Below, piece by piece: positions 49,365 to 59,596 of a stretch of DNA of 64,000 nucleotides; position 1 is the first letter of the stretch, and each line of letters starts with the position of its first letter. A program made the translations under genes and the position numbers. Source of the stretch: Triops longicaudatus (taxonomy: Eukaryota > Arthropoda > Branchiopoda > Notostraca > Triopsidae); the NCBI GenBank assembly GCA_022885665.1, contig JAGQDJ010000171.1:1-64000 (forward strand), in the 5' to 3' direction. The notes beneath the pieces were generated by a model, which saw only the letters and a list, made by a program, of their open reading frames with translations, was not told the origin of the DNA and ran no database searches.

Positions 49365-50396
49365 CTAATAAGGTGCACGCGAAGGATACGAAGGCGGGTT
49401 ATATGAAGGCGGGGATTGAGGCGGACTATAAGGCATTGGAGGAGGTGCCTGATATGGTTGAGGAGGGGGACTGTAGGGCCTTGGAGGCGGATTATACGGT
49501 TGAGAAGGAAAGTAGGGCTGACGAGGCGGGCTGTACGGTAGTGGAGGGCTGTATGGTTGCGGGGGAGGGTATGCCGGTTGAGGTGGTGGACTGTACGGTC
49601 GTGGAGGACTGTATGGTTGCGGGGGAGGGTATGCCGGTTGAGGTGGTGGACTGTACGGTCGTGGAGGACTGTATGGTTGCGGGGGAGGGTATGCCGGTTG
49701 AGGTGGTGGACTGTACGGTCGTGGAGGGCTGTATGGTTGCGGGGGAGGGTATGCCGGTTGAGGTGGTGGACTGTATGATCGTGGAGGGCTGTATTGTTGC
49801 TGGGGAGGATATGCCGGTTGCTGTGGTGGGTACATGGGTAGACTTCCATAAGGCATCGGGGGCGGGGCGTATGGGTTTGAAGGTGGTCTAGATGGTGGAA
49901 GAGCTTGGGCTGGTGTCTGATACGGTTGTGGCGGCGGGCTCGCTGGGGGCGCTGCACCTTTGGTTGGAGGCGGTGGTGCCGTAGCGCCTGAGGGTGGGAG
50001 GGCCGATCCACCCGGAATGGACTGACTGTCGATAACTTGGGTTTGGCTTGCAGTCTGCACGCTCTGTTTTTGTGCCGATACGGGAAGATTTCCGATGGGG
50101 GTTGTTCCTCGCACCGTAGCAGGCGAAATACCTAGCGCTTTCAGTTCTTCGGGACTGAGCTGCGCCAAATCTTCTTGGGTCAACTCGGGCTGCTCTGATG
50201 GCGGTGGTTCCTTTGGACAGCAGCGAATGTTTCCCGTTTCTGCGCAGGGAGCCAAGATTCCGAAACTTTGTATGTCTAACGGATCTTTCCCATACTCGTG
50301 TTTTTCGTCAGGGCATGTATCCATTTTCGCACAAGGACACACTTCCGTCTGCGCAGTCACCCATGCGACGCATGCCAGTAGCACCAATAGCTTCAT
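49365..50396 (-). CDS. Secreted Cys-rich, Pro/Tyr-rich repeat protein
   Basis: A single exon of 343 residues. The start chosen is the ATG at 50396, because a typical signal peptide follows (KLLVLLACVAWVTAQ). Residues 17-62 form a compact module with six cysteines (CPC, TC, PC, RCC) and the phrase YGKDPLDIQSFGILAPC. It resembles the clip-like Cys modules that precede repetitive tails or serine-protease-like domains in arthropods. From about residue 140 the protein is made of Pro/Tyr/Gln motifs, including four 20-residue units of the PPQPAYPPPQPYSPPR type. A structural role in cuticle, silk-like or matrix material is likely, with Tyr residues available for crosslinking. No protease domain is present. 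It is divergently arranged with the lipase-like gene at 50919. Confidence 0.85.
   Translation of the reverse strand: MKLLVLLACVAWVTAQTEVCPCAKMDTCPDEKHEYGKDPLDIQSFGILAPCAETGNIRCCPKEPPPSEQPELTQEDLAQLSPEELKALGISPATVRGTTPIGNLPVSAQKQSVQTASQTQVIDSQSIPGGSALPPSGATAPPPPTKGAAPPASPPPQPYQTPAQALPPSRPPSNPYAPPPMPYGSLPMYPPQQPAYPPQQQYSPPRSYSPPPQPAYPPPQPYSPPRPYSPPPQPAYPPPQPYSPPRPYSPPPQPAYPPPQPYSPPRPYSPPPQPAYPPPQPYSPPLPYSPPRQPYFPSQPYNPPPRPYSPPPQPYQAPPPMPYSPPQSPPSYNPPSYPSRAPY
49561..49800 (-). repeat. 60-bp tandem repeat, four units, coding
   Basis: Four consecutive 60-bp units at 49561, 49621, 49681 and 49741. The first two are identical, the third differs at one position and the fourth at a few. A fifth, more diverged half-unit follows. 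Each encodes one 20-residue Pro/Tyr unit on the minus strand. Near identity indicates recent expansion or homogenisation. Confidence 0.95.
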
Positions 50397-50918
50397 CGTG
50401 TAATCTAGGTCCGAAACCAAACGTTAGTTCCTGTGTAACAGTACATGTAAAAACACACGAACATATTAAGGTTAACTTATCCGCTATGCGATGTTCCTGG
50501 AATTAAAAATACGCAAGAATAGGAATCTAAATATTTATGGCTTGGGTTACCTTACTACTTTGACCATAGGAATACGTTTGACTTCATGCAGACTACATAC
50601 GCTATTTATAGCAACGAAAGTGACAGGGTCACGGAAATATAGTTCCATAGAAAACACTAAAGCACAGGTCACTTAATTGCGTAAAAAGGTCGTTTATTGA
50701 GCTTTAGTTTCACGGAAGAGAAAGGCCAGGGAAAGTTGACACCTGACGAACTGTTTACTTTGATAAGCTTTTACCTCGTATATCAGAACGTCTGGGAATC
50801 TAAACTTTCAATTCCCATCAACAGATTTGGCCCCAGTAACATAAAAAAGGTGTACGAAGCTTTTAACTCCATAGTTAAGTATTGTTAGTCCTGTGTAGCA
50901 GATGCATTTCACCTTACG
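50397..50918. promoter_or_regulatory. Divergent promoter region
   Basis: 522 bp separate the start codons of two head-to-head secreted-protein genes (minus-strand Pro-rich protein, plus-strand lipase homologue). Both promoters must fit here. No strong TATA or initiator pair is obvious, so the assignment rests on arrangement only. Confidence 0.4.
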
Positions 50919-53100
50919 ATGCTTAAAGAATTATTCTGCTTTTCTGTGTTTGGGATATGCTTAGGTAAAGCTTGTGGAAGCGAAAGTATTGTACGGCAAT
51001 TCCTGGAAAACATGTGAAAGTGACGGGAGCTTGAATGTGTTTTTGGATTAAAAGAATTGCATTGCGAAAGAAAAAGTAATTTTGTTGTTCTCTTTAGGGA
51101 TTTCATTGCCCAGAGAAGATCAAACAGTGTGCTACGATGACTTGGGTTGCTTCACCACAGCCTACCCATGGACTTCAGACGTTCGCCCTATTGCAGCACT
51201 TCCCCAAGATCCTGCAGTTGTCGCTACGGCTTTCTACCTTTTTACAAGGTTTACCTGACTTTTTCCGTTCCAATCTCACTAAGTAGCGTTTTGAATTACA
51301 TTTCTTCTCGCGCAGACAAAATCGTGATGTTGGCTATCAATTATTGGCCGATGAAACCAATCTGAAAGGATCACCTTTTGATGGGAGTAAAAGAACAGTT
51401 TTCCTGATTCACGGATGGACGAACGACGGCAACCATACTTGGGTTGTTTCTTCTAAAAAGGAGTTACTTATTTTGGTATAGCTACTACATACTGCTACAA
51501 AATTTGTTAATTTGGGGTTTGTAGGAAGACATGAATGTAGTTATCGTGGACTGGTCTAAAGGAGCAGGTTATCCTTACTTGCGAGCTTTGGTCAATACCC
51601 AAGTCGTTGGCGCTGAAATCGCAAAGTAATTCTAGATATGAAATGAGTGAAGAGGGTTTCACCAATGCCAATCATAGATTAGTGAGCTTCTTGGCAAGCC
51701 AAACTCCTTTACTGCCTGGTAATGTTCATCTCGTAGGCCATAATTTGGCCGCCCACGCAGCTGGATATGCTGGTAATAGGCTTCCTGGTTTAGGCCGTAT
51801 TACAGGTATGATAATATCTAGTGTGTATTACCCTAAACTAGCTAAGAATTCGCTAGGTTTGGATCCTGCGAGGATTTACTTCGAAGGTGGGGATGCAATC
51901 ACCTTTTTGGACGCTAGTGACGCCATACTGGTTGACGTCATTCACACTGATGCGTCGCATAACAAACACATTGGCTTTGGATTCAGTTCGATTGTCGGAC
52001 ATGTGGATTTTTTGGCTAGCAACGGCCAGGCACAGCCTGGATGCGTAGACCTTATTGACGGTGTCATAAACTCGGAATCAGATTTGATTCTCAACACTGA
52101 TATTACCGGACCATTTGACCAGTACATTTGCAGTAATGTCCGTGCTGCAGAATATTTCGTCGAATCGATTAACTCACTGTGCCCATTTGTGAGTTATCCT
52201 TGCAGCGATTACGCAACTTTCTTGGAGTACGTCTGCCTAAATAAACTTTATCTTGAGCTAAGATCCCTACGAACTTGAAAAAGAAAAATTGTAGCCTCCT
52301 CGAGTTTTACGCATATTTGTTGGGTATTCTGGCCCACGTTACTTATATTTCCATATCAGATATTCCTAATTTATTAAACTTTTGTTACAGTATATGCTTG
52401 ATTTAATTTTTGTTACTATGATTAATTTTTTTCTTTCTTATTTTCCCTTCAGAAATGGATGCTACTCTACATGTCATACTGGTAGATGTCAAGCTATGGG
52501 GTACCATGCAGGTCAATACGAGGCTCGAGGCATTTTCTACGTCCAAACGGAAGATACCGACCCTTATTGCGGTAATTTTAATTTTTTTCTCACATCTTCT
52601 CTGATACAATGGAATTTTATAGTGGCGGTGTATCGTGTTGCGATAGAAATCTCGATTAACCAGAAGTCTAGTGACGGTACTGTCACTTATATTTTGATCG
52701 GTGATTATGGACAAACTAAAGAAGATGTTCTTTACAAGTAACTAAACAAAAGATTTCGTTAAAGAGAATTGTACTAACAAGATTGCTCTTTCTAGGGGTA
52801 CTATGCGTGCTGGTAACGTGGAATCTACTGTCGTTAGTTTGCATGGTAGCGGACCTTACAGCATTGGCAATATTATCGAACTTCGTTTGAGGTATGAGGA
52901 TGGCTGGTTTGATCCCAATGTGTTGTACATAGATGGGGCAACTGTGAGTGTGGCTAACTGGACTATTGGAAATGTCGAGTAAGACTGGCTTCGCGATGAG
53001 TTAAGTTAGTAATTAAAACACTTTTCTGACATTTCTAGTACTGTCTTCCAACCAGCGCAGCTGAAACATGGCGAATACGTGACAATCTTCCCTGCTTAGA
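50919..53100 (+). CDS. Pancreatic-type lipase homologue, catalytically inactive
   Basis: Ten exons: 50919-50964, 51098-51248, 51316-51475, 51525-51625, 51678-51805, 51857-52226, 52453-52571, 52623-52737, 52796-52978 and 53040-53100, giving 477 residues. The signal peptide covers 1-15. The lipase domain opens with VCYDDLGCF (as in pancreatic lipase) and includes FLIHGWT, VVIVDW, the beta-epsilon block GHNLAAHAAG, GLDPA and VDVIHTD. A C-terminal PLAT-like domain follows (from about 355). The nucleophile serine of GxSxG is Asn175. The Asp (198) is kept. The catalytic His in the CSH/CNH block is Asn289 (YICSNV). Two of three triad residues are therefore lost, while cysteines and fold motifs remain. 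It probably binds lipid or acts as a carrier or regulator, as the yolk-protein lipase relatives do. Seven introns are 49-67 bp. Confidence 0.92.
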
Positions 53101-53434
53101 TCAAGAAATCCCAATTCACATGCATTTCATGTTTTGAAGCAGATGTAAAAAATACGTGACAGTTCAAAGTGTATTTTGTTTTTACCCAATTTGAGCCACC
53201 AGTTAAGCAACTAGTAATACAATATAATGTTGAATTTCCGCATTTGAAAACACTGATTTTCTCAACTTTCGGATTTCCCCTTGAAATCTTTTTGTGAGTC
53301 TACAAAACAGTTTTTTTTTATTTTACAAACACAAGCGAGCTAACGATAAACAATAGAACGTTCTAAATGCTACGGTCAACGGCCGCGTGTTAAAAATGAA
53401 GGCAAGAAAAAATGACAACGCCCCGCTCTAGGAG
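53101..53434. other. Short intergenic stretch
   Basis: 334 bp between the lipase-like stop and the conserved promoter module of the first cuticle-like gene. Contains a T run and nothing else recognisable. Confidence 0.5.
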
Positions 53435-53559
53435 CTGCACGACTATCGCAATTCAAGGTTAACGAAATACCTATAAAACGTCACCAAAGCGATGATCAAG
53501 TCACCAGTTGCTCTTTGCTACATCCAGTGCGTAACAAGCTCACCCAGTTTTGCTAAATC
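53435..53559 (+). promoter_or_regulatory. TATA plus initiator promoter, copy 1
   Basis: TGCACGACT, CAAGGTTAA, TATAAAACGTC (TATA at 53472-53478) and CAGTTGCTCTT (A at 53506) recur in the same order and spacing before the paralogue at 56835. The TATA T to the initiator A is 34 bp in both. Conservation across the duplicates marks these blocks as functional promoter elements. Confidence 0.8.
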
Positions 53560-54005
53560 ATGCCTAAATACCAAGTAATACTGAATTATGTTCCTCGTGT
53601 AATCAAACTAAACCAAACTTTCAATTTTGTTTTTAGGTCTTCTTTGCTCTCTTGGCGGTCTCCGCTGCTTTGGCTGCCCCAGCCGAAGAAGTTGCCCCAT
53701 CCGAGGATCAGAAAACCGAAGAAGGGGCAGCCGTTCTCTATTCTGCGCCTTACTATTCCGGATATCACGACAGCAAAATTGTGGCTCCATACACTTACGC
53801 TGCCGCTCCCTATGCTGCACCTACACTGGTTCCCTCCCCTTATGCCGGTGTTCATGCCGCTCAACCTTACGTCAAGTACACTCCTTCCGTCAAATACGTC
53901 GCTGCCCCCGCCCCGCACGCATACGCCCCCACTCACTATAAGTACGCCGCTGCTGTAGCCCAACCTACCGCTTACACGTACTCTAAGGCCTACGGTAGCT
54001 GGTAA
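53560..54005 (+). CDS. Small secreted cuticle-like protein, copy 1
   Basis: Two exons, 53560-53574 and 53637-54005, giving 127 residues. The first exon encodes only MPKYQ, and the signal peptide core (VFFALLAVSAALA) is in exon 2, the usual arthropod cuticle-gene layout. After APAEEVAPSEDQKTEE the mature chain is Ala/Tyr/Pro-rich with YSAPYY, PYVKYTPSVKYVAAP and a C-terminal YSKAYGSW. No chitin-binding R&R consensus is present. It is probably a structural protein of cuticle or another Tyr-crosslinked extracellular layer. It is clearly paralogous to the gene at 56835. Confidence 0.88.
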
Positions 54006-55026
54006 TAGGTTACAAATACCTAGCCGGCTTGCCCAAACTAGCTCCTCCCACGCTCCGTGTCGTCTTACTGTTAAACTTTCGTCATTGTTACAAAATGTTA
54101 AAAAATACACGTTAGTTATCATAAATACAAATTTCGAAGCTCAATCATTTAATTTCGTTCGTTTAGCAGAAGATTTCGCTGCTAAAGTGGACATATTCTT
54201 TGGCGCAAACTCAAAATTTAAGCGTGCAGCTTAAGTTAGGATGAGCCATGAAATCACCTGCAGTTTTGACACTTAAGCACAAGACTACTTGAATACATGC
54301 TCACATGTCAACTCCGAAAAAACGACTAAGCATTCTGACATGTGGATTGTATTGTACTTTACACGACTTTCCATATATTTCTTACTATAGACAAGTGTAG
54401 ACCAAAACCTATTCCTGAGTTTTCATGTATTGCTACTTCACTATTTGTGTATATTACTTTACCATGTACAGTTAATGTCAATATTGTAACGAAGCACTGT
54501 TTTCTGGAAATGTTTGACTTTTTATTTCCGGTGCTTCTCGCACTGAACTTCTACTTGCGCCTACTTTGACGCCAACATTCTTACTTCCTTTCTTTCTGAA
54601 CAATGTGACATTTTATACTTGAAGCGACAAACGTACGACGTACGAACACGATTTCATTTTTAAGAATCCTTACAAATGACAAGACTATGATAGAGTCATT
54701 AGAGGGAAGAAAGAAAACAAAGAAAGTACAAAACAGAGAAATCATCACAAAATAAGTTTATCATATGTGACTGTTCTTAAGTTTTGCCGTTGAAAACCAT
54801 ATAGCTAAACTTTCAACACGACCAAGCTTTCTCAATATTTAACCAACCGGATATTCCGCAATTCATTGCGGTAGATAACCCATGCATTATCGCACGTTTG
54901 AAGTACTTTTTTTTTAAAAAAGATGACGTTTCTCAAGGTCTTCCTGCAAAACATTTTAGTCTTCGAATGCAAGCACCTTGCTCTAGAAGCTCTTTTCAAC
55001 ACACTACGAATTGAATTCACAGAGCA
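54006..55026. other. Intergenic stretch
   Basis: 1.0 kb between copy 1 of the cuticle-like pair and the YWTD gene. An AT-rich 3' flank has AAAAAATACA rather than AATAAA near 54095. No gene recognised. Confidence 0.45.
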
Positions 55027-56301
55027 ATGTTCGATAGCATTATTTTCCTTTCGTTACTCCTAATGATATCTCTGGAAGTGTTGAGGTAATTCTTCTAAGT
55101 TTTGAGAAAAAAAAGTTTAACTGTTGTATTTCAAAGTCAATTTCAAGACTTCGAGGCATGTACGATATTCTGGGCTAGTTCTTCAAGCGTTCGGGTCATC
55201 AAACTTAACAACCGTATTGTTACAAGTGATATAACTTACGATATTGGAGATTCCATTAGTTCTATTGCTTGGGATCACGTTTCAAATAATCTCCTTTGGT
55301 TTGATTTGGCTACCAACATTCAAGGGAGCGGATACCTGCCTTTCCTGGCGGTAGATATAATTAAAAAAAATTGGCTTATTCAATTGTTATGGTTTCTCTA
55401 CTAACCTGTGCGAATTCGTGTGACAAAGGCGATGGAATTCGAAAGTGGTTTACCCACAGAAGTATGGAAAATAAGTGCTAGGAGCGTCAATGGTATTAGC
55501 CTTGACTGGAATTCTGGCAATTACTTCGTTGCCGGACAACCACATATTTATGTTTTCCGGTCGAATTACCGATCAGACCCTACGAAATACTACAAAAGCA
55601 AAGTTATCTCGTCGGGTGCTTCAATAAACGATGTGGTGGTTCACCCTGACCGCGGGTATTTAATTTAAAAATTACAGTAGTAAAATACGCTGAACAAAGT
55701 TGTTAGAATGGGTTCTTAATTCGTTTAGTTACTTATTCTGGACGCAGTATTCCACACGAATAAGCAATTATGTGGTAATGAGGAGTGGGCTGGACGGAAG
55801 TAATCCTACTGAAATTATTTCACGGGTACGGGACACACTTGCACTAGATGTTCGTCAAGACATTTTGTATGTGCATAACGATACCAGAATTGTCGCAACT
55901 GATTTGCACGGAGGTTCTCTACGCGTGATTCAACCTACTTTTGGAAATGCAACTAAGGTACAGTACATAAAACAATGTAAACAGCATAGCGTATCTTTAC
56001 AAATTTCATTTTCTAATAGCTTTACATGGATTCCAAAGTACTGGATGTTTGGGGTGATGGTATCGTGGTAGAGTATTATGGTACATTACTGTACGTGGAC
56101 ACGGCTACTGCGATTGCGAGCGAGATTATTAAAAAGGAACCGGGTACTTCATCGAAAGACATAAAAGTGTACTGTCCTAGCATGTTTCCTAAGTTTCACA
56201 CACCTTGTGTGAGCAATAACGGTGGATGTGGTAGTGACCAGATCTGCCTACACAATCCATTTGCGGGAGTAAAATGTCACGCCGACAAGCGTTGGCTGTA
56301 A
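55027..56301 (+). CDS. Secreted YWTD beta-propeller protein (LDL-receptor type) with EGF-like end
   Basis: Five exons: 55027-55085, 55137-55350, 55429-55655, 55729-55957 and 56020-56301, giving 336 residues. A signal peptide (about 1-19) precedes one six-bladed propeller with blade motifs such as HPDRGYLFWTQYS, MRSGLDGSNPTEI and LALDVRQDILYV. An EGF-like segment (CVSNNGGCGSDQICL...GVKCHADKRW) follows and then the chain stops. LDL-A repeats, a transmembrane helix and a cytoplasmic tail are all absent. This is the minimal propeller-EGF unit of LDL-receptor relatives and would be a soluble ligand-binding module. The exon 2 donor (gcg|gtagat) and exon 3 acceptor (caaag) are weaker than the others; the remaining phases all agree. 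It lies between the two cuticle-like paralogues. Confidence 0.82.
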
Positions 56302-56717
56302 GCTGTTTTAGGTTACAGTTTTTCCTCTTCGGGTAAAGTCTTTTAATTACCTACTTAACTTCAGTAATGCTAATCACTTAGTTTCATTTGCTTAACGCAA
56401 GAGACTATGTTCGTGCTCTAAGAATGTAACAAACAACTAAGTGCGAAACGTCAAAACGTTATATCGTAACAGTGGGAATAATAAACTAAACAGTTGCTAA
56501 ATCTGGATAGATAAGCTGAAAACAGTTAGGCTTTTCATTTGTGATAAGATTTACTCTGCTGGTGTACAGAGTGAGGAAACAAGCACGGTTTGAGGGAAAA
56601 AAGTAGTCCTTGTCGTTATGGTTAAAGTATTACACGTTTAGGGTTCCGGCTTCTGAGCTTCAATTCACAATGAACAATCAACAAAACTACAACCGTCGGC
56701 AACGCCCAGATTGGGAT
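56302..56717. other. Short intergenic stretch
   Basis: 416 bp between the YWTD gene and the second conserved promoter module. No gene or repeat recognised. Confidence 0.45.
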
Positions 56718-56834
56718 TGCACGACTGTAACTAATCAAGGTTAAGAAAACGCCTATAAAACGTCGCCAAAGTGGTGATCTAGCCATCAGTTGCTCTTCAA
56801 AGCTTCCAGCTCTAACAACCGTCTTTGTTCAACA
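56718..56834 (+). promoter_or_regulatory. TATA plus initiator promoter, copy 2
   Basis: The same ordered blocks as at 53435: TGCACGACT, TCAAGGTTAA, CTATAAAACGTC (TATA at 56754-56760) and the initiator TCAGTTGCTCTT (A at 56788). The initiator matches the arthropod TCAGT consensus better than copy 1 (CCAGT). Confidence 0.82.
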
Positions 56835-57267
56835 ATGGCTAAACTTCAAGTAAGGTTTCATTTCGTACCCGCTACAAATTACATAAAACTTACTAACGCA
56901 ATGTGTTCCATTGCAGGCTTTCTTCGCTCTTTTGGCCGTTGCTGCCGCTTTTGCCGCCCCCACTGGGGAGGTTGCGCCCTCTGAGGACCAGAAAACTGAA
57001 GAAGTTGCTGCCTTGGCTTACTCGTCTCCCTACTATTCTGAATACTACGATAGCAAACTCGTCTCTCCCTATGCCTACCCTGCCGCTACGCATGCCTACG
57101 CCGCTGCCCCTGCAGTAGTATCTGCTCCTTACGTCAAGTACACTCCCTCTGTCAAAGTCGTCGCTTCTCCCACCCCGTACGCTTACACCCGCTTTGACTA
57201 CAAGCATGTCCCCGCTGCCGTGTATCCTACCGGTTACTCTTATTCCAAAGTCTACGGAGGATGGTAA
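56835..57267 (+). CDS. Small secreted cuticle-like protein, copy 2
   Basis: Two exons, 56835-56849 (MAKLQ) and 56917-57267, giving 121 residues. It shares with copy 1 the split signal peptide (AFFALLAVAAAFAAP), the EVAPSEDQKTEE segment, the SPYYSEYYDSK block, APYVKYTPSVKVVASP and the terminal YSKVYGGW. Its central Ala/Pro/Tyr region differs in length. A Tyr- and Ala-rich secreted structural protein is inferred. Both copies share promoter sequence, so they are probably co-expressed. An AATAAA follows at 57368. Confidence 0.88.
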
Positions 57268-57367
57268 TAGACTACCTATGCTAGCTCAAGTCATTCACTC
57301 TGGCTCTACAATCGCAAAATACCACCTGTTACACATTAAGAAGTTGCGCCCTGTTAAAAGTGTTAAA

Positions 57368-57373
57368 AATAAA
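57368..57373 (+). terminator. Poly(A) signal AATAAA of cuticle-like copy 2
   Basis: Canonical AATAAA about 100 bp after the stop at 57267. Confidence 0.7.
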
Positions 57374-59596
57374 CGTTAATTCTCAAAATACCTCGGCTGT
57401 TTGGCTAATTTCATACCTAGTTTTTCTCATACACGTTACGCAAAAATAAGCAAGGACCTTCTTTTTAGATTCGTACTTGGTTGCACTTCTTACGGTTTTA
57501 TCTACTGCTTAAGTCATTCCTGTAGTCTTTTCAAGCTTGAATGCTTGAAACTCTTTTTTCAACTTTGAAGGCTACGGTCTATGAACTGAGTTTTAATGTG
57601 TTCTTTCTTCGAAAATCTCGTATTTCTTGATCTCGACACGCTCCTCTCCACACAAGCCGTAAAAATCCGTAAGCTGTGTTACAGAAAAAGGTTCGGAGTT
57701 TGCTAGATAATCTTGAATACCGAATTTACCCGAAGGATAAAAGCTATGACTCTGCCTTGATTTAGATGTCAGAAATATGGTCAATGTAGTATCTTTCTGG
57801 GAAAACGGATCTTCTGACTGGTATAGATGTCCGTTGATAGTGAAAATCTAAGACACTCAAAATGTGACACGTCCCTTACGTTCAATTTCTTGTTGCTAGG
57901 AAATGTTTCAAAAGAAAAACTTGGTTTTGTTATCCAAAGATAGCCTATTCATGGCTGAATGTAAAGACACCTATCTTTTCGCGTTACGTTGCGTAGTTGA
58001 GGTGCAGTAAATGACCCACGATTTCGTATAAAATGTTCAAAGCTTGTGTTCAGATAACACCCAGTTGACGTTAAATGTAATGTAAGTTATGCCCTTATAA
58101 AGTGCCATGAAAAAAATGAGCAACGAGTTTAGATACGATACGAGTCAAGATACGAGTTTAAGGCTAATTGTGTTTAATGGCAGTCGACGCATACTAAGAG
58201 AAATGGAATTAAAGAACTAGACGGAAATGAAAAAACTGTATGAATCATTACGACGCACATATAATTTACACATCACAACACAAAACGCTGGTGCAACGAG
58301 AAAAGAGCAGACAAAATGTCCCCTTGAGATAATTTGGCTCGTTGGACGTGCTCCTCTGGCCGCTGGTAAAACAGTGTTATCCTCCCGAAACCAACCAAGA
58401 AATGCACAGCGCTTATGGTAGCACGCTTCTGGCCCTCAAAACGATAGAACCTATCTTACTTGGATAGCTAAAAAAAATTTACGAGCCAATTTACGCGGAC
58501 GCTAAAGTCGTTGACTGGCATACAGGCTAAAAACACCACTCGTCTAGTTGTCACATATTAGCAAGCGTAGGCGGATACACTTGGCTTACGAAGCCCTAGC
58601 TAAAATTACAGCACATAAAGAGGAAAAAGTGAGGCTAACGTATGTTCGATTGGAAAATTCTCGTTTTTTTTTGCTTTGATAGAGAAAATGTAGACTAAAA
58701 AAAAGTCGCATAACGAAGTTGGCGTACTGTAGACAGGTGAAAAAAGAGTGGCTTATTTACAAATTCTCTCATGAACAAGTTAGCCTACTGATGTCCCGCC
58801 TCTTTATTTTGAAGGATCTCCACTAACTACTTGAGAAAGCTTATTGTTTGTATAGTTGTCCATGTCCATTTTGTTCAACACTTGTATAATTTGTGTCAGC
58901 CATTCAGCCGTGTGAATGAGCCCTAAGACAAAGGCGCAATTGCTGTCGCGGTGACGTGACCCTGATATCAGACATCGAATAAGGTTTGAGAACGCAATCA
59001 AACAGCTACGCTCCAGAACATTCAGATCTACCTCTCGTTTATACCAATACTTCACGAGATAAATATGATTAAGCACTTTTAACTGGTTAAACTGTACTAA
59101 ATTTGCACCTTAATTTCCCTGGACCTAATATAGATCTAAATTAACTAAGTTAGCTTAACTAACCTAACTTTTCCTTATTTTTTTTTTTTCGATAAGTGCA
59201 AGCCTGCGTTAAATAAATTGAGCAAATTGAAATTACGCTAGGTTAAAGTTAGGCTAAACTTAATTGCGTTAGGCTCACAGGGGAAGGAATTGAAGAGTGT
59301 GAGGGGAGGGGGAGATTGGGGTTATAAGAGAAAAGCACCGCCCCGACTTCTCTGGTATCTTCCAGTTCTGCACTGAGATCAGAACCACCCCCCTCATTCT
59401 ATCAACGCATTTCCGCTTAGTTCATCTCAGGAAACCAGCACTACAAGCCCACAACTAACTTGCGAGCATTTTTTTTTTACCGTGTTTGAGAATCGACATT
59501 ATTGGACACTTTAAATGTAGCAACTCTTCATGGGTACAACTTACGTTCACCTAACGCAGATTTCCATACTGTAAGAAAAACAGTCCAAGGGCAACC
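57374..59596. other. Intergenic stretch with two weak minus-strand open frames
   Basis: Minus-strand frames at about 57599-57850 and 58804-59076 have mildly protein-like composition but no recognised domain and no convincing partner exons. A G-rich patch and degenerate TTAGGTTAA-like words occur near 59120-59320. The receptor promoter should lie near the end. Nothing else supportable was seen. Confidence 0.4.

Noticed and set aside
49346..49891. 181-codon plus-strand open frame over the Pro-rich repeat.
   Set aside because: It is the shadow of the 60-bp coding repeat on the other strand; it has no signal peptide or initiation context, while the minus-strand product has both.
53586..54122. 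Long minus-strand open frame opposite cuticle-like copy 1 (and a similar one opposite copy 2).
   Set aside because: Mirror of a low-complexity Ala/Tyr/Pro coding region; the plus strand has promoter, splice sites and signal peptide.
57599..57850. Minus-strand frame with fairly protein-like composition (PFSVTQLTDFYGLCGEERVE).
   Set aside because: No recognisable family and the only upstream donor-acceptor pair would give a 32-bp intron, below the minimum seen here; left as a possibility inside the intergenic entry.
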